Assembly: GCA_958298945.1 (NCBI GenBank)
Contig: OY282606.1
Span: 53,705,920-53,769,919, forward strand
Reading direction: 5' to 3'
DNA from: Atherix ibis
Taxonomy: Eukaryota; Arthropoda; Insecta; Diptera; Athericidae
Length of the DNA stretch: 64,000 bases
Each line of letters opens with the position of its first letter. The first letter of the stretch is position 1. The notes beneath the pieces were generated by a model that was given only the letters and a program-made list of their open reading frames with translations, was not told the DNA's origin and ran no database searches. Below, one piece after another: positions 48,570-59,961 of the stretch. Made by a program: the position numbers and the translations under genes.

Positions 48570-48793
48570 TGTATTGTATTGTTGCTGAAGAGTCACCAAA
48601 CCTCACCAGACACTGTTCCATCGATCTACTTAAGCGGGTCTACTCAAGTCCAAAAGGGAATCATAAGGGATAAGAAAATTGAAGTCGCAGAGAAAGTGAA
48701 GCGCTGAGGTGATTAGTGCAGGACCATGCCGCAGTAGGATTCGTACCACGAGCATTTGAACACTATCGACTGTGCTACCGGGTCGGATTTACA
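48570..48793 (-). repeat. tRNA-derived SINE-like element, copy 2
   Basis: On the minus strand CGGTAGCACAGTCGATAGTG (48,761-48,780) fits a Pol III A box and GTGGTACGAATCCTA (48,735-48,749) a B box, at tRNA-like spacing. The tRNA-unrelated body (CATGGTCCTGCACTAATCAC, CTTATCCCTTATGATTCCC) matches the copy at 15,360-15,523. The 3' end is a short AATACAATACAATATAAT repeat, as expected of a SINE tail. This copy preserves the promoter boxes better. Confidence 0.65.
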
Positions 48794-51700
48794 CAAATTA
48801 CTTTATAATTTTCAATTTGATTTATATACAAAATAATATTTATGACAAAAAATTATGACGATCATATTTTTTTTTGTTAATTAATCAATTTATTTCGAAA
48901 ACGCCATTGTATGTTAATTAGTCATTTTTTCTTTTTTAATAATTTTTATTGACAGATTAATTCCAGATTTAAATTTTCAATCATATACAATATCTGTATG
49001 TATTGAGTATATATTAAAATATATACATATCTACATACATGCATACATATGTATATTTAATTAATTGGATCTCAGTATTTTAATTTCATTTCATACCAAA
49101 CTAAAATTCTCTTTGTTAGTGCAAAAATTGATTGAACGGAAAAATTCAATTTTGCTTGAATGGCAAATATGCGGAGGTATTATATATATATGCACTGTAT
49201 ATTAAAAAATAAAAGCTCAATGAAGGATATAAAAGCGTTAAATCGACGGCAAATAAACTATTGAAAGAGCAAATAAAATTGGAATATTTAATTCGTTACG
49301 CAAATTATATTAATAGCGTTTGGTGTATGTTTGGTGTACAATATAAAGTATCATATTAAAAAGTTTTTAAAATAATTAACGTATAAAAGAAATCCATATG
49401 AAAATATAAAATTTTGCATAATTTCCGTATTTTTTATTACAGTCTTCCGTTGCAATATGTTTCATTTCCTGTTAAAAATATCTCCAGTCCAACAATTGAA
49501 TAATTTTCTTTTCTCATAGAAAACATAAATCAATAAAAATTATACTTTTTAAGTTTAATATTTTCAATTAAATGATAAATAATACAGAAGAAAGTTATAT
49601 GTATAAATTGATTTAATTTTCCAATAAATATTTATAATGATATTTAATATAAATAATTTATGTATAAGTATATATAATAGTATGTAGTCTATATTTGATA
49701 CTAAGTTGTTATTGTTAGAAATTATTGAATTAATAGAAAAGATTTATACAGACCATTCATAGATTTCAAAAATATTACAGACTAAGCTTGAATAAAATTA
49801 TTTCAACACGTTCTGAACACTTTAACTTGGTCCTTTTCGTTCATTTCGCTTAAGAGCTCTCCCGGTCTTGGCATGAGGTGCATAAATTTCTTGTCCAGAC
49901 GAATGAATAGAAAATCTATAGAGTCTCCAAGGAATACTGAATAAGATCATCGATTCAATCGAATAAATAAGTTATTTTATATTATACAGGGCTCTCAAAA
50001 CGATTACCAACTGCTAGCATTGATGTTAATGGTAGATAGTTATGATAGTAGTTGAATAAGATTTTCTGTGGCCTGCTGTTGCAACAGGCGAGAATATTGA
50101 TTCATCAGTAGCTAAGACTAGCCTTATTGCTGCCTTATCTACAATGAATGCAAAATTTTTATCATCGAAAAATGGAAAAAAATCTGGCTACACAATGAAC
50201 ATAACCATTAAAATATTCCAATTTATGACTATTGTAGATTTTCCAATATCCTTATCGCGTTGCATTTATGTAATCTATGTTCGACGAAAATGTGCATCCC
50301 AGTGAAAAGTACCCAACATGAAAACCTGTAGTGTCGTTTTTGCTATTTTAGCTACTTTATTCACTGCATATATGTACAGGCTAGTACTCAGATCTGAATA
50401 TTTGCATGTGTGTACAGGATACACATCTTTCCATCTCCGAAATTTACATAACCATTTGCAAATATCAATATACGAGTATATATATGTAAAGTGTTTGTAA
50501 ATAGGTATGAACCAATTTATGATATATTATAAGTGCATATAGGACATTTATTCTCCTCTTCTTTATTATGTACGATCACGTACATATGTGTACTTTTATA
50601 CACATTTATATAATATACCATATTATACATATCTAAGCGTACATTTGCACTAATATTTTTTCTCCATTCAACTGAAAAAACTACCTTCTTTTTATAATAT
50701 CAAGTCGACATTTATTTTTCACTCATGGCTTGTTCCCAAATCGTTATCGAGATATGGTTCCCGATATTATAGTGAAATGGAATTTGCAAATTGGCTCGAT
50801 GCTGGTTTCCCGCAAAATCGAAATTCTATGATTTATCATAGTGGCTGGTTGAGCAGACATTCAATTCAAGTTATGTGAGATTTTTCCATTCCATCGTTCT
50901 TAGAAAATGTCATTGTCGGTCGTTGTAATCGTTCGTCCATATTGGTGTAGGAAAATTGCTTTCAAGCCACCGCAAATTCTGCTATACTTCCAACCACTGA
51001 AATCATCTAAATTCCTTCTTTTCATTTCCTTCCGTTCTATTTTTATTTCTCCCTTCTTCGATCAAAAAATTGGAAAACTTACTACTTGCGTGAATTCTAC
51101 TATATTATATTGTAGCATATCATCGGCGAAGAGTACTCCAACATCGTATACACGATATTATTCGAGTACGATTATTTCTTGCGGTGATTTTGATTCCAGG
51201 ATACTACAACCATAAGGTATGATAGGGTTGCTGATTTCCGTGGATCTGCAGTACTGAGATATCAATGTGGAGCTATTTGTGGTGTGTCGTATTCATCTTA
51301 AAAGCATTTCGTTTCCGTCATTTCCCATGCTCAAGGCTCGAATTCACAGCAATAGTAATGCATACTGATGATAAAATAGTCTCCACCATCTTTCTTCATC
51401 TTTCAACTAGAATCCAAATCATTTTCATTTTCACTCTACTATTATTAATGCCACTTATTCATCGAAAAGAATATCTTTTGTCTTCTATTTTTGTCGACCA
51501 AAAGGAATATCTGAGGCATATAACCGGCATACAATGAATATTGTACAAGTCTAGATACTATTTTTCTGCACTTGAAACAAAAGACTGAAATTAGTTTCTC
51601 CTTTCTTCTGAGCAAATTCCTATTTTTATTGTGCTCGTATATTTGAACCTAGTGCTACTTCCTATCTTTTCGGCAAATGTCCACTCAGTCATGCATAAAA

Positions 51701-52314
51701 CGAGCTTTTCAAATGCTAAACATAAGCAACTAACTGCTAGCTAGCTTTAATTAAAAAGTTTCTTTGGTCTTTTTATTGCTCCTTGCCAAATGAATGAAGC
51801 AATTAATATTAGACTTCCCATTACGCCTTCATGAATTCAATTTGAAAAATTCGAATGCATACCTGAATTAACTGCAAAACATACCTGAATTCTACAAATA
51901 TCATCCTACATTCAAAGAGTCGACGGGCAACAGGCGTTCGACTTATTTATGGGATGTCTAGCCAATTAACATACATGCATAGAAAATATCATCAGACACA
52001 TTTTACATTCCGCGCGAAAATAATTTCAAATAGCATTCTAACTATTCCCCAAAATTCCTATTTTAGCTCAACCAACTATCAAAATAATCCCATAGGGTAC
52101 GTACTAGAGTGTCTAGAACACATCTAATAGATATTTGTGGACCGATTACAAATGTGACTTTACTATGATACGATCTAAACTATTATACTCGTAGTATATA
52201 ATTTTATTGAACAAAAATGCGTAAACCTCGAATAATATACATACCATATGTACATATAAGCAACTTCCTTATTCTTTTTTTAAGAGAATAAAGTAGTAAT
52301 TTCAAATCATATTA
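48794..52314. other. interval without assignable gene
   Basis: Very AT-rich to about 50 kb, with simple TA/CA-rich runs (49,010-49,060), then more mixed at 50.2-52.2 kb. Open frames of 90-102 codons at 50,907-51,215 and 51,265-51,537 have no recognisable family. A lone FADDM-like string on the minus strand near 51,115-51,135 has no RT context. Confidence 0.4.
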
Positions 52315-52499
52315 ATTCAAATGAGGAGCAAAGAACAAAAATTGTATGAGCGTGGAATCATGCTACTGCCAGAAAGATGGCAGAGGGTATTGGATCAGAC
52401 AGGACAATATTTAATTAAATAAAATAACAATTCACTATAAGAAAATTGTCTTTCATTTGTAAAAAAATAAAAAACGAAATTACTTTCCGAGCAACCCAA
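52315..52499 (+). mobile_element. mellifera-type mariner (family B), 3' fragment
   Basis: It matches the last ~185 bp of the element at 13,858-15,080: KEQKLYERGIMLLPERWQRV-like codons, the untranslated tail (ATTCACTATAAGAAAATTGT) and the right terminus ATTACTTTCCGAGCAACCCA ending at 52,499, followed by TA. The rest of the element is missing. Confidence 0.88.
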
Positions 52500-52814
52500 T
52501 ATATTTGGGTTTTCATATGCAGAATATTCTGTACAAGATTTAAATGAAATAGAATCTTTATTTTTCATATTTTTATTAATAATATTGTAGATAATCAATT
52601 TCTACATAAAATAAATCCATACAATGAAAGAATTTTTATTTATCTTGGATTGAAACAATGTAAATTTTTTGGATCTGAATTTTTTTTTCAAATAAACTTT
52701 ATATGTGTAGGTTGATATAAAAAAAATTTCGAAACTTTTTTTTAAAATAATTTTGGATTGATATAAAAAATAGTAATTAGGTCAACCAAAATCATTTATA
52801 TAGACTTGGGAATT

Positions 52815-53140
52815 ATGTATAGAGAAGAATATCGGTTAAATGGTCGCTTCCAGCTTTATACAGAATGTCCTGATCCTTCATGATAGTTTTCAATACTTAT
52901 TCAGATATTTTCTGGTTATTTAAATAACTCGCTCACTTCGTTGTGCACATTATCTTAAGTTCTTCAATGGGCTTCGATCGATTGGCGATAACCTCATCCT
53001 CTAAATATTTATGCTGAAAAAAATTGATGGTTGCAAAATGTGAGGAGTGAGCGGGTCAATCTATATCTTCACTTTTTTATATAATAGTAGCTTGTGCAGT
53101 GTGTGAAGTGGGGTTGTGCTGTAGCAACCATATTACATCC
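52815..53140 (-). pseudogene. DD41D-type mariner transposase C-terminal fragment
   Basis: The minus-strand frame gives LLQHNPTSHTAQATII (second-aspartate block with D replaced by N), a shortened linker, FATINFFQHKYLEDEVIANR and SKPIEELKIMCTTK, ending GSDHLTDILLYT. These match the WPP..DLTPLDFFLWGYLK..VYA.RP..IEELK and GGHLND..F.T segments of DD41D transposases. Four stops are present. It is a different lineage from families D and E, and its ends are not identifiable. Confidence 0.6.
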
Positions 53141-53195
53141 TACTCTAATTAGTCTAATTCACCCGTGAAAAAGTTCGATGGTATCTATCTCTGTA

Positions 53196-54025
53196 CAAGG
53201 TCTGTTTTGAATTTCCGCGGGTTAAATTTTCGACTTTTTATATTGGTACCCATGTCTCCCACTTATGATGTATATTAGATTTTCATGGCGTTATGTTGGT
53301 ACCCATGTCTCTCACTTATGCCCACAAGTTCCGCCATTTTGAATGTTCAGATAATTTTTGACAACTACTTTGCTTGCACGTGTTTTGGATCGTCTTCAAT
53401 TTTTGCCCATTCCAAAAAATGGATCAAAGAATCTGTTTCAGGAACAAGAAAAAGCTACAGAAGACCAGACCTGAGGAATACGGTGGCTGCGGCATTATAA
53501 GTATATTGTTTTTGGCCCAAAATTCGCGCACAAGCAACGATGCGTTAGCAGGGGCGTTATCATGGTGCAAAATCCAATTTTTGTTCTTCCATAAATCCGG
53601 GCGTTTCTGGCGGATTACTTCTCGCAACTTGCGCATAACTTTTAGGTAATATTCCTTATTGACCGTTCTACCCTGTAAAAAGAACTCATGATGCACGACG
53701 CCCCTGCAATCGAAAAAAAACTGTAAGCAAAACCTTCACATTCGACCGAACTTGGCGAGCTTTTTTCGGTCTTGGCTCGTGCGGCAGCTTCCATTGGGAT
53801 GATTGAGCTTTGGTTTCCACGTGATAATCATAAACCCATGATTCGTCACCAGTTATGATCCTTTGGAGCAAATTTGTATCGTCACGGACAGAGTCCAACA
53901 GCTCCTTAGCAATGTTAATGCGATGCAGTTTTTGGTCGAACACGTGCAAGCAAAGCAGCTGTCAAAAATTAACTGAACATTCAAAATGGCCGAACTTGTC
54001 GGCATAAGTGAGAGACATGAGTACC
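53196..54025. mobile_element. family A mariner, fold-back derivative, copy 2
   Basis: It begins after TA (53,194-53,195) with CAAGGTCTGTTTTGAATTTC (terminus partly deleted). The 5' leader reads on the plus strand to the first transposase codons (AATGGATCAAAGAATCTG, about 53,435), switches at CTGTTTCAGGAACAAGAAAA to the minus-strand transposase, and exits through the leader at about 54,025. The junction is the same as in 4,094-4,972. The minus-strand coding part keeps ITGDESWVYDYHVETKAQSS, LHHDNAPANASLLVREFWAK and HEFFLQGRTVNKEYYLKVMR. The N-terminal half is absent from the right arm. Confidence 0.85.
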
Positions 54026-54059
54026 AGCATTGTTAGCAACAGCATTGTTGGCAACATTG

Positions 54060-54225
54060 TTAATAAAACACGGACAAGTAGCACCTCAAGCCAAAAGACT
54101 GCGCCACACAGTCATTCTACGGGGCAGTCAAGGTTGTTCATGAATTTCGTATGGATTTTTATGTACCCATAAAATGGACTTGTCACTTATTATCAATTTC
54201 CTATAAGAATAAGATTAAGAGTCTG
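54060..54225 (-). pseudogene. DD41D-type mariner transposase fragment
   Basis: The minus strand reads RKLIISDKSILWVHKNPYEI followed by HEQP*LPRRMTVWRS. This is the first catalytic block of DD41D transposases (RKIIFSDEAHF..., NP.ei.E.PlhPqRmTVWCG) with about a dozen residues deleted after SDK. It resembles the plus-strand piece at 5,640-5,845 and may be the same family. No ends found. Confidence 0.58.
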
Positions 54226-57168
54226 TTCTATGGAACTGTAAACCGTTTTCGCTGCATTGCCAGGGGTGCATATGATATCTGAGCTGAAGTTTCTGTATCA
54301 CCTAATTTTTGTATGGGTACAAATGTAATATTTATGTAAAATAAATAATTTTTATGCCTCCTATACTTTCACACATCTCGAGCATGCTTCGGTCTTTCGA
54401 ATAGTAAACCATGTTCTTCAAAATTATTATGAATTCTTATAACCTCCAAAAACATGAACAGTCCAATTTGAAGGTGCATTTAGCCAGCTCTAATTTTAAC
54501 GTAATCCTTGACGGTAACATTAATTGATAATTTTTTCTTTCCAAAACTGGTTTTACAATAAAAACATAGTTTTTTAGTTATAATGCTTCATAATAAATTT
54601 TCCGTGTCTCTTCTCTATGACTGCCAAATATCAATTAACGAAATGGCAAGAAATTAAAGTAGTAAGCTTATTTTTTAAATATCCTGTATGTTATAAAATT
54701 GTATTATCTTTAAAAAAAAACTAGGAATGAATAAAAAATATTATTGATAATATTTTTTTCTAAACAAAGAATCGGTAATAGTATCTCTTAGTTTAATGTA
54801 GACAAAAGTTACATATTAAAATTTATTTTTTTGATAATTTTAAAGATTCAAATAAATCAGTATTCATTTGTATATATCTTTAAAAAAAAATGCATAGAAA
54901 AAAACCAAATAAAACCCTTAACAAATTATACAAAGTTAGATCATAAATTTATTTATTGTTCATTTCAGCCCATTAAAATTGTTCCATTCAAATAATTTTC
55001 CACATAATCACCTATTCAAATGAATGATTTCAACAACAAAAAAATTCATTAATATTTATACACTTATTAAATTTACGCTATACGAGTACATATCCTTTAA
55101 AAAATTCTTTAATAGCTCGGAAGCTATTCAATTCATTTGATAAAATCCGTAGATTATTTGAAATATTTAAACGGAAGTGAAGTGTATATGGGAATGTGTA
55201 AAAAACCGACATTTTACGTTTCAAATGATTTTAGAAAAATTAAAACAGTCGGCATTTTATCTGCTGGTACTGGATTACTCTTTCATATTCTAAAGGACTT
55301 AAAATTACTTCCCTATATAAGTGTTGCGACCATTGTATTGATCTTTACACCACACAAAACAAATTTTCACTCAGTTTCCTCATATGGAAAACCATCATTC
55401 TGTATTTTTTGAAATACCTAGAATGGGGTGGAACCCTCGATCTTCCTGAGTTCTGGTATACATTAAAATGGATATGTACATATTCGCTTACAGATCAAAC
55501 TCGAGTAGCATATGTGCACACAGTTGGAGTAGGAAACAGAAAATAATACTCACATCATCGTTTCACACTAGAACGCTTAGCCCACTTCAGTAACTTTCGT
55601 GTAACGGACAAAAGACAAAAGACTGGATTGTCCTTAATCCCTTCTTCAAAATCAAAATGAAGATATCTAAATTATGTGCGAAGGTACAAAATTTTTAATT
55701 CATTTCTGAAATGCATATCCGTGCAATATAAGGCCCAAGGCTATCTAAAGCTACCCTATCGCTATACAGGCAAAAAAATATCAATACTAAAACCATATTA
55801 ACATATAGTTACATATTTTCACTTACGTATGCATATAAAAATTAAAAGTCTGGTAAAGGAAGTAAAGCTGTTGACAGCATGACAGTGAGGCTTTAAAGAT
55901 TTATGAGTTTTTGACACAAAAGGTAAGAGCAAGCCACCGGATGGAAGCAAATACTGCAGGAAGAATAAATGTTACCATCACCTTATGAATTTCCATTCTT
56001 TCCATAATATAGTATATTTATCTATATACGTGTATATATATACTTATATGTATGTATCTATGGAATGGTTTGCACGTTGAAATAAATACAATTTTATTGG
56101 AACACAGACACAAGTAGCTGAACCAATATCACAAATGGCGACTGAATATATTTTGTGGTTTTCCGAGTTCATTGTCTATGATTCCATGGGTTTTTTTTAC
56201 TCGTCAATGCAGAAAGTGTTGCTATACAAACAAGAAATATGAAAAAATAAAATACAAAGCAAGTAAAATGGACGCCTCAGGAATAAAACAACAAAACAGT
56301 AGACAAAAGTTATCAACATAAAAGCTTTTACCTTCTATAACGAAGCACTTGAGCGAATACACATACATACGATGGTAGTAAACGCACTTTACCATCTCAT
56401 CTACTTCCTTTCCATTCTTTGAAATCAACTAAGAAATGAATCAAAAAATACCAAGAATATACTAAGGAATAAATGATATAAAGTTTTAAGGATAGAGGAT
56501 AAAGGATAAGACAGAAGAGAGATAACATAAGCATAGTTGATACTGTGAACTTTTCAAGATTCTAACTCATATACGAATAGACATTAACTAATGTTATCTT
56601 TTTCCGCTTGGTTTGCACTAACAATAAATACTAGTTTTATTTTATGATCATGAATAATAGTCAAGGGGTAATAAAACAATAAAATTAGGTTTCTTACTAG
56701 AAATAAAGTAAAATAAAAATAATAATAATAATTAAATGAAAATAAAACAATTACAACTCAAAGAATTTAATCAATAACTATGATTTTATAGCCACTAATT
56801 CATTGTAGTTTATTCGATTTTTTTTTTTATTTCACTAATACATGCTATGATAATGTAAGTCCTTTTTTATTACAGTCTCTAAATAAACGTACAGTTTTCG
56901 TTAACACCACAAAAATTATCTACAAGTTATCAAAAAAAAGGAAATTAAAAATTTTTAATCTTATTAAATTTATTATAGATAAACAAATTTAGAAGCAATT
57001 TTTTATCTTAATTAATATATATTTATTTGTTTATATGTTAGAGCCTTAAGATATGCGTCAGGGCACATGATACAATGTAACTGAAAAGCGCTGATATGTG
57101 GAGTTTCTTCTTTCGCACAATATTACCTTCAATATGATTTAGATGATTCCGTTTGTTTTAAGTATATA
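54226..57168. other. interval without assignable gene; donor of a 111-bp duplicate
   Basis: AT-rich, with no gene recognised. The 91-codon open frame at 55,137-55,412 has no known relative. Bases 55,401-55,511 are repeated without a visible mismatch at 58,896-59,006 inside a mariner. Confidence 0.5.
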
Positions 57169-57170
57169 AA

Positions 57171-58383
57171 GGGTTTTCGAATAAGAGTGATATGATTTCA
57201 TTTTTTTTTAAAATACACCAATTATTAAGGAAATTTAAATGTTTTTTATTTAGTGTAAAGTACAATCAGTACAATTAAGTTTTAAAAAAACGTTATTCAA
57301 ATGGCCTCCACGACTTCTCTTACAGGAATGAATTCGATGAACCCAATTTTCGAGCACTTTTTCCACTAAATCAAGTCGTATGTCATGAATAGCACGTTCA
57401 ATATTGACTTCTAAAGCTTGAAGAGAGTCTGGTTTATTGCTAAAGACCAATGACTTCAAATAACCCCACAAGAAATAGTCTAATGGTGTTAAATCACAAC
57501 TGCTTTGAGGCCATTCAATGTTACAATTTCTTGAAATAATCGAATCTCCAAACTTTTGTCGAAATAATTCGGTTGTTGCACGTGCTGTGTGGCACGTAGC
57601 CCTGTCTTGTTAGAACCAGATATTGTCAAGCTCAACTTCTTCCAATTTGGTTATCATCGTTCTATACCGCTCTCCATTGACAGTAACGGTGTTACCAGCT
57701 TCATTTCGATAGAAGTACGGATCGATGATTCCACCAGACAAAAATCCACACCAAACTGTCAATTTAGGTGAAAGTAATGGGTGTTCATGAATAATTTGTG
57801 GATTTTCTTCGCACCAGAATCGACAGTTTTTTTTTATTTACCGCACCACTCAGATGAAAGTGAGCCTCATCGGAGAAGATGATTTTCTTAAAAAAATCGT
57901 TATCGTTTTCAAGTTGTTCGAAGACAAAATCAGCAAATTCACGATGTTCTTTCAGTTCTTGAGTGATAATAATTTTATATGGATGCAAGCCCAAATCCTT
58001 TCTCAAAATCCGCCAGGTTGTGGTTTGAGACAGTCCCAATTCTTGAGAACGTCGTGGAATCGACAAATTGCGGTCTTCAGCAACACTTGCCTGAACGGCA
58101 GCAATATTTTCATTACTTCGAGCGGTTCATTGTATTATTGGCACTTGAATATTACGTAAAGAAAATGTGCGCTCGAAATTTTTAACAATTCGACGAATAG
58201 AGAGCACAGTTGGACGATTATTACGACCATATGTGTAAAATGGCAAAAGCGCACGAAAAGTTGCAATTGGAGAACGATTATTTTGATAATAAATGACAGA
58301 TCATGAAAAAAATGACAGATCATGACGTATTATAAATGGGCGAAACGTCACTTAGAAATCATATCACTGTTATTGGAAAACCC
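57171..58383 (-). mobile_element. DD41D mariner (family E), copy 2, complete ends
   Basis: The 1,213-bp element has imperfect 29-bp terminal repeats (two mismatches) beginning GGGTTTTCCAATAACAGTGA at the 5' (right) end and GGGTTTTCGAATAAGAGTGA at the 3' (left) end. TA follows on the right (58,384-58,385), and the left flank reads AA. It is the most complete member of the family here. Confidence 0.92.
57270..58290 (-). pseudogene. DD41D-type mariner transposase (family E), broken
   Basis: The minus strand reads IPRRSQELGLSQTTTWRILR (helix-turn-helix), FFKKIIFSDEAHFHLSG (first D), PKLTVWCGFLSGGIIDPYFY, EEVELDNIWF*QDRATCHTA (second D, preceded by TAA for a glutamine), SIISRNCNIEWPQSSCDLTP and LDYFLWGYLKSLVF (third D), to HIHSCKRSRGGHLNNVF. 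Counting residues gives 41 between the second and third aspartates. A frameshift follows the NKKKLSILV region near 57,835, and the N-terminal part is scrambled. The catalytic triad survives in a dead frame. Confidence 0.9.
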
Positions 58384-58486
58384 TATATATAAGGGAGATT
58401 CTATAATAAGATTGCAATAATATTCCCAGAAAATTCTTTATTATATCAAGAATAAATACCGAATGTTTTCTGCAAAGCCTTCTGTA

Positions 58487-59525
58487 CGAGGTCTGTTCAA
58501 AAAGTACCGTGAATTTTTAATTTCCACGGGTTACGTATATTCGATTTTTTTATGGTATTATGTTGGTACTCATGACTCTCACTTATGCCAACAAGTTCGG
58601 CCATTTTGAATGTTCAGTTAATTTTTGACAGCTGCTTTGCTTGCACGTGTTTTGGCCATTTCAAAAAATGGATTAAAGAATCTGTATCAAATTTTATGTG
58701 AAAAACAAAATTGATTGCGCGGACGCATTCCGAATCTTTACTGTGGTATATGGTGAAGCTACCTTAGGCCGAAGCAACGTTTATCGGTGATACAAAATGT
58801 TCTCAAAGGGCCGAGAAGATGTGAACGAAGAAATGTGAAGGTTCGGTCGAATGTGAAGGTTTTGCTTACAGTTTTCTTCGATTGCAGAGGCGTGGTGTAT
58901 TTTTTGAAATACCTAGAATGGGGTGGAACCCTCGATCTTCCTGAGTTCTGGTATACATTAAAATGGATATGTACATATTCGCTTACAGATCAAACTCGAG
59001 TAGCATTCTTCCAGTTTTGCTTACAGTTTTCTTCGATTGCAGAGGCGTGGTGTATCATGAGTTCTTACCACGGGGTAGAACAGCCAATAAGGAATATTAC
59101 CTGCAAGTTATGCGCAAGTTGCGTGAAGCAATCTGCCAGACACGCCCGGATTTGTGGAAGAACAAAAATTAGCGTTTGCACTATGATAACGCCCCTGCTC
59201 ACGCATCGTTGCTTGTGCGCGAATTTTTGTCCAAAAACAACACACTAATAATGCCGCAGCCACCGTATTCACCAAATCTGGCCCCTGTGACTTTTTCTTG
59301 TTCCCGAAACTAAAGAGCCCCATGAAAGGACGACGCTACACTACGATTGAGGAGATAAAGACGGCGTCGAAGGAGGAGCTGAACAAGATAGCAAAAAATG
59401 ATTTTTTGAAGTGCTTTTTCGGATTGGGAAAAACCATTGGCACAAGTGTATAATATCTGGTGGGGATTTGGAGGGGACAAAATAGATATTCATGAATAAA
59501 TAAATAATTTTTGAAAAAAACACAA
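58487..59525 (+). mobile_element. family A mariner, copy 7, with foreign filler
   Basis: It starts after TA (58,485-58,486) with CGAGGTCTGTTCAAAAAGTA. It keeps the first part of the N-terminal domain (FRIFTVVYGEATLGRSNVYR), then skips to the middle of the protein near 58,830. It contains the 111-bp filler at 58,896-59,006 and a repeated 42-bp mariner segment. It then continues through LHYDNAPAHASLLVREFLSK and CDFFLFPKLK to KIDIHE and ends at 59,525 without its right terminus. Confidence 0.9.
59040..59500 (+). pseudogene. mariner transposase catalytic C-terminus (family A)
   Basis: This is the clearest reading of the family A catalytic end: HEFLPRGRTANKEYYLQVMR, DLWKNKN, a TAG, LHYDNAPAHASLLVREFLSK (second aspartate), NNTLIMPQPPYSPNLAP and, after a 1-2 base slip, CDFFLFPKLKSPMKGRRYTT (third aspartate). 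Counting from HYD to PCD gives 34 residues, DD34D. EELNKIAKNDFLKCF follows. Stops and slips inactivate it. Confidence 0.88.
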
Positions 59526-59539
59526 CGTTTTCATTTTTA

Positions 59540-59959
59540 CACAGCACGTGCAACAACCGAATTATTACAAGAAAAGTTTGGAGATTCGATTATTTCAAGA
59601 AATTGTGATATTGAATGGCATCCAAGAAGTTATGATTTAACAGCATTAGCCTATTTATTATGAGGTTATTTGAAGTCATTGGTCTTTAGCAATAAACCAG
59701 ACTCTCTTCAAGCTTCAGAAGTCAATATTGAACGTGCTATTCATGACATACGACTTGAGTTAGTGGAAAAAGTGCTCGAAAATTGGGTTCATCAAATTCG
59801 TTTCTGCAACAGAAGTCGTGGAGACCATTTGAATGACTTTTTATTTAAAACTTAATTGTATCGATTGTACTTTACATTAAATAAAAAACATTTGAATTTC
59901 CTTAACAATTAGTGTGGTTGTTTTTGAAAAGAAATCATATTACTCCTTTTGGAAAACCC
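59540..59959 (+). mobile_element. DD41D mariner (family E), copy 3, 3' fragment
   Basis: It starts inside the coding region at CACAGCACGTGCAACAACCG (just after the second-aspartate block). It reads SIISRNCDIEWHPRSYDLTA, YLKSLVFSNKPDSLQASEVN, VEKVLENWVHQIRF and GDHLNDFLF, then the tail and right terminus ACTCCTTTTGGAAAACCC ending at 59,959, followed by TA. The third aspartate position reads LAYLL*G, so it is lost. It is joined directly to the family A copy through 14 bases of unexplained sequence. Confidence 0.88.
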
Positions 59960-59961
59960 TA

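Noticed and set aside
51111..51135. FADDML-like string on the minus strand, resembling an RT catalytic box
   Set aside because: None of the flanking RT blocks (VPQG, YRPI, LG) is present in any frame within several hundred bases.
50907..51537. Two open frames of 90-102 codons, considered as small host genes
   Set aside because: T-rich, low-complexity hydrophobic translations without family resemblance or codon bias.
55137..55412. 91-codon open frame
   Set aside because: No recognisable relative; its last bases are part of the 111-bp patch duplicated in a mariner, which argues against a conserved gene.
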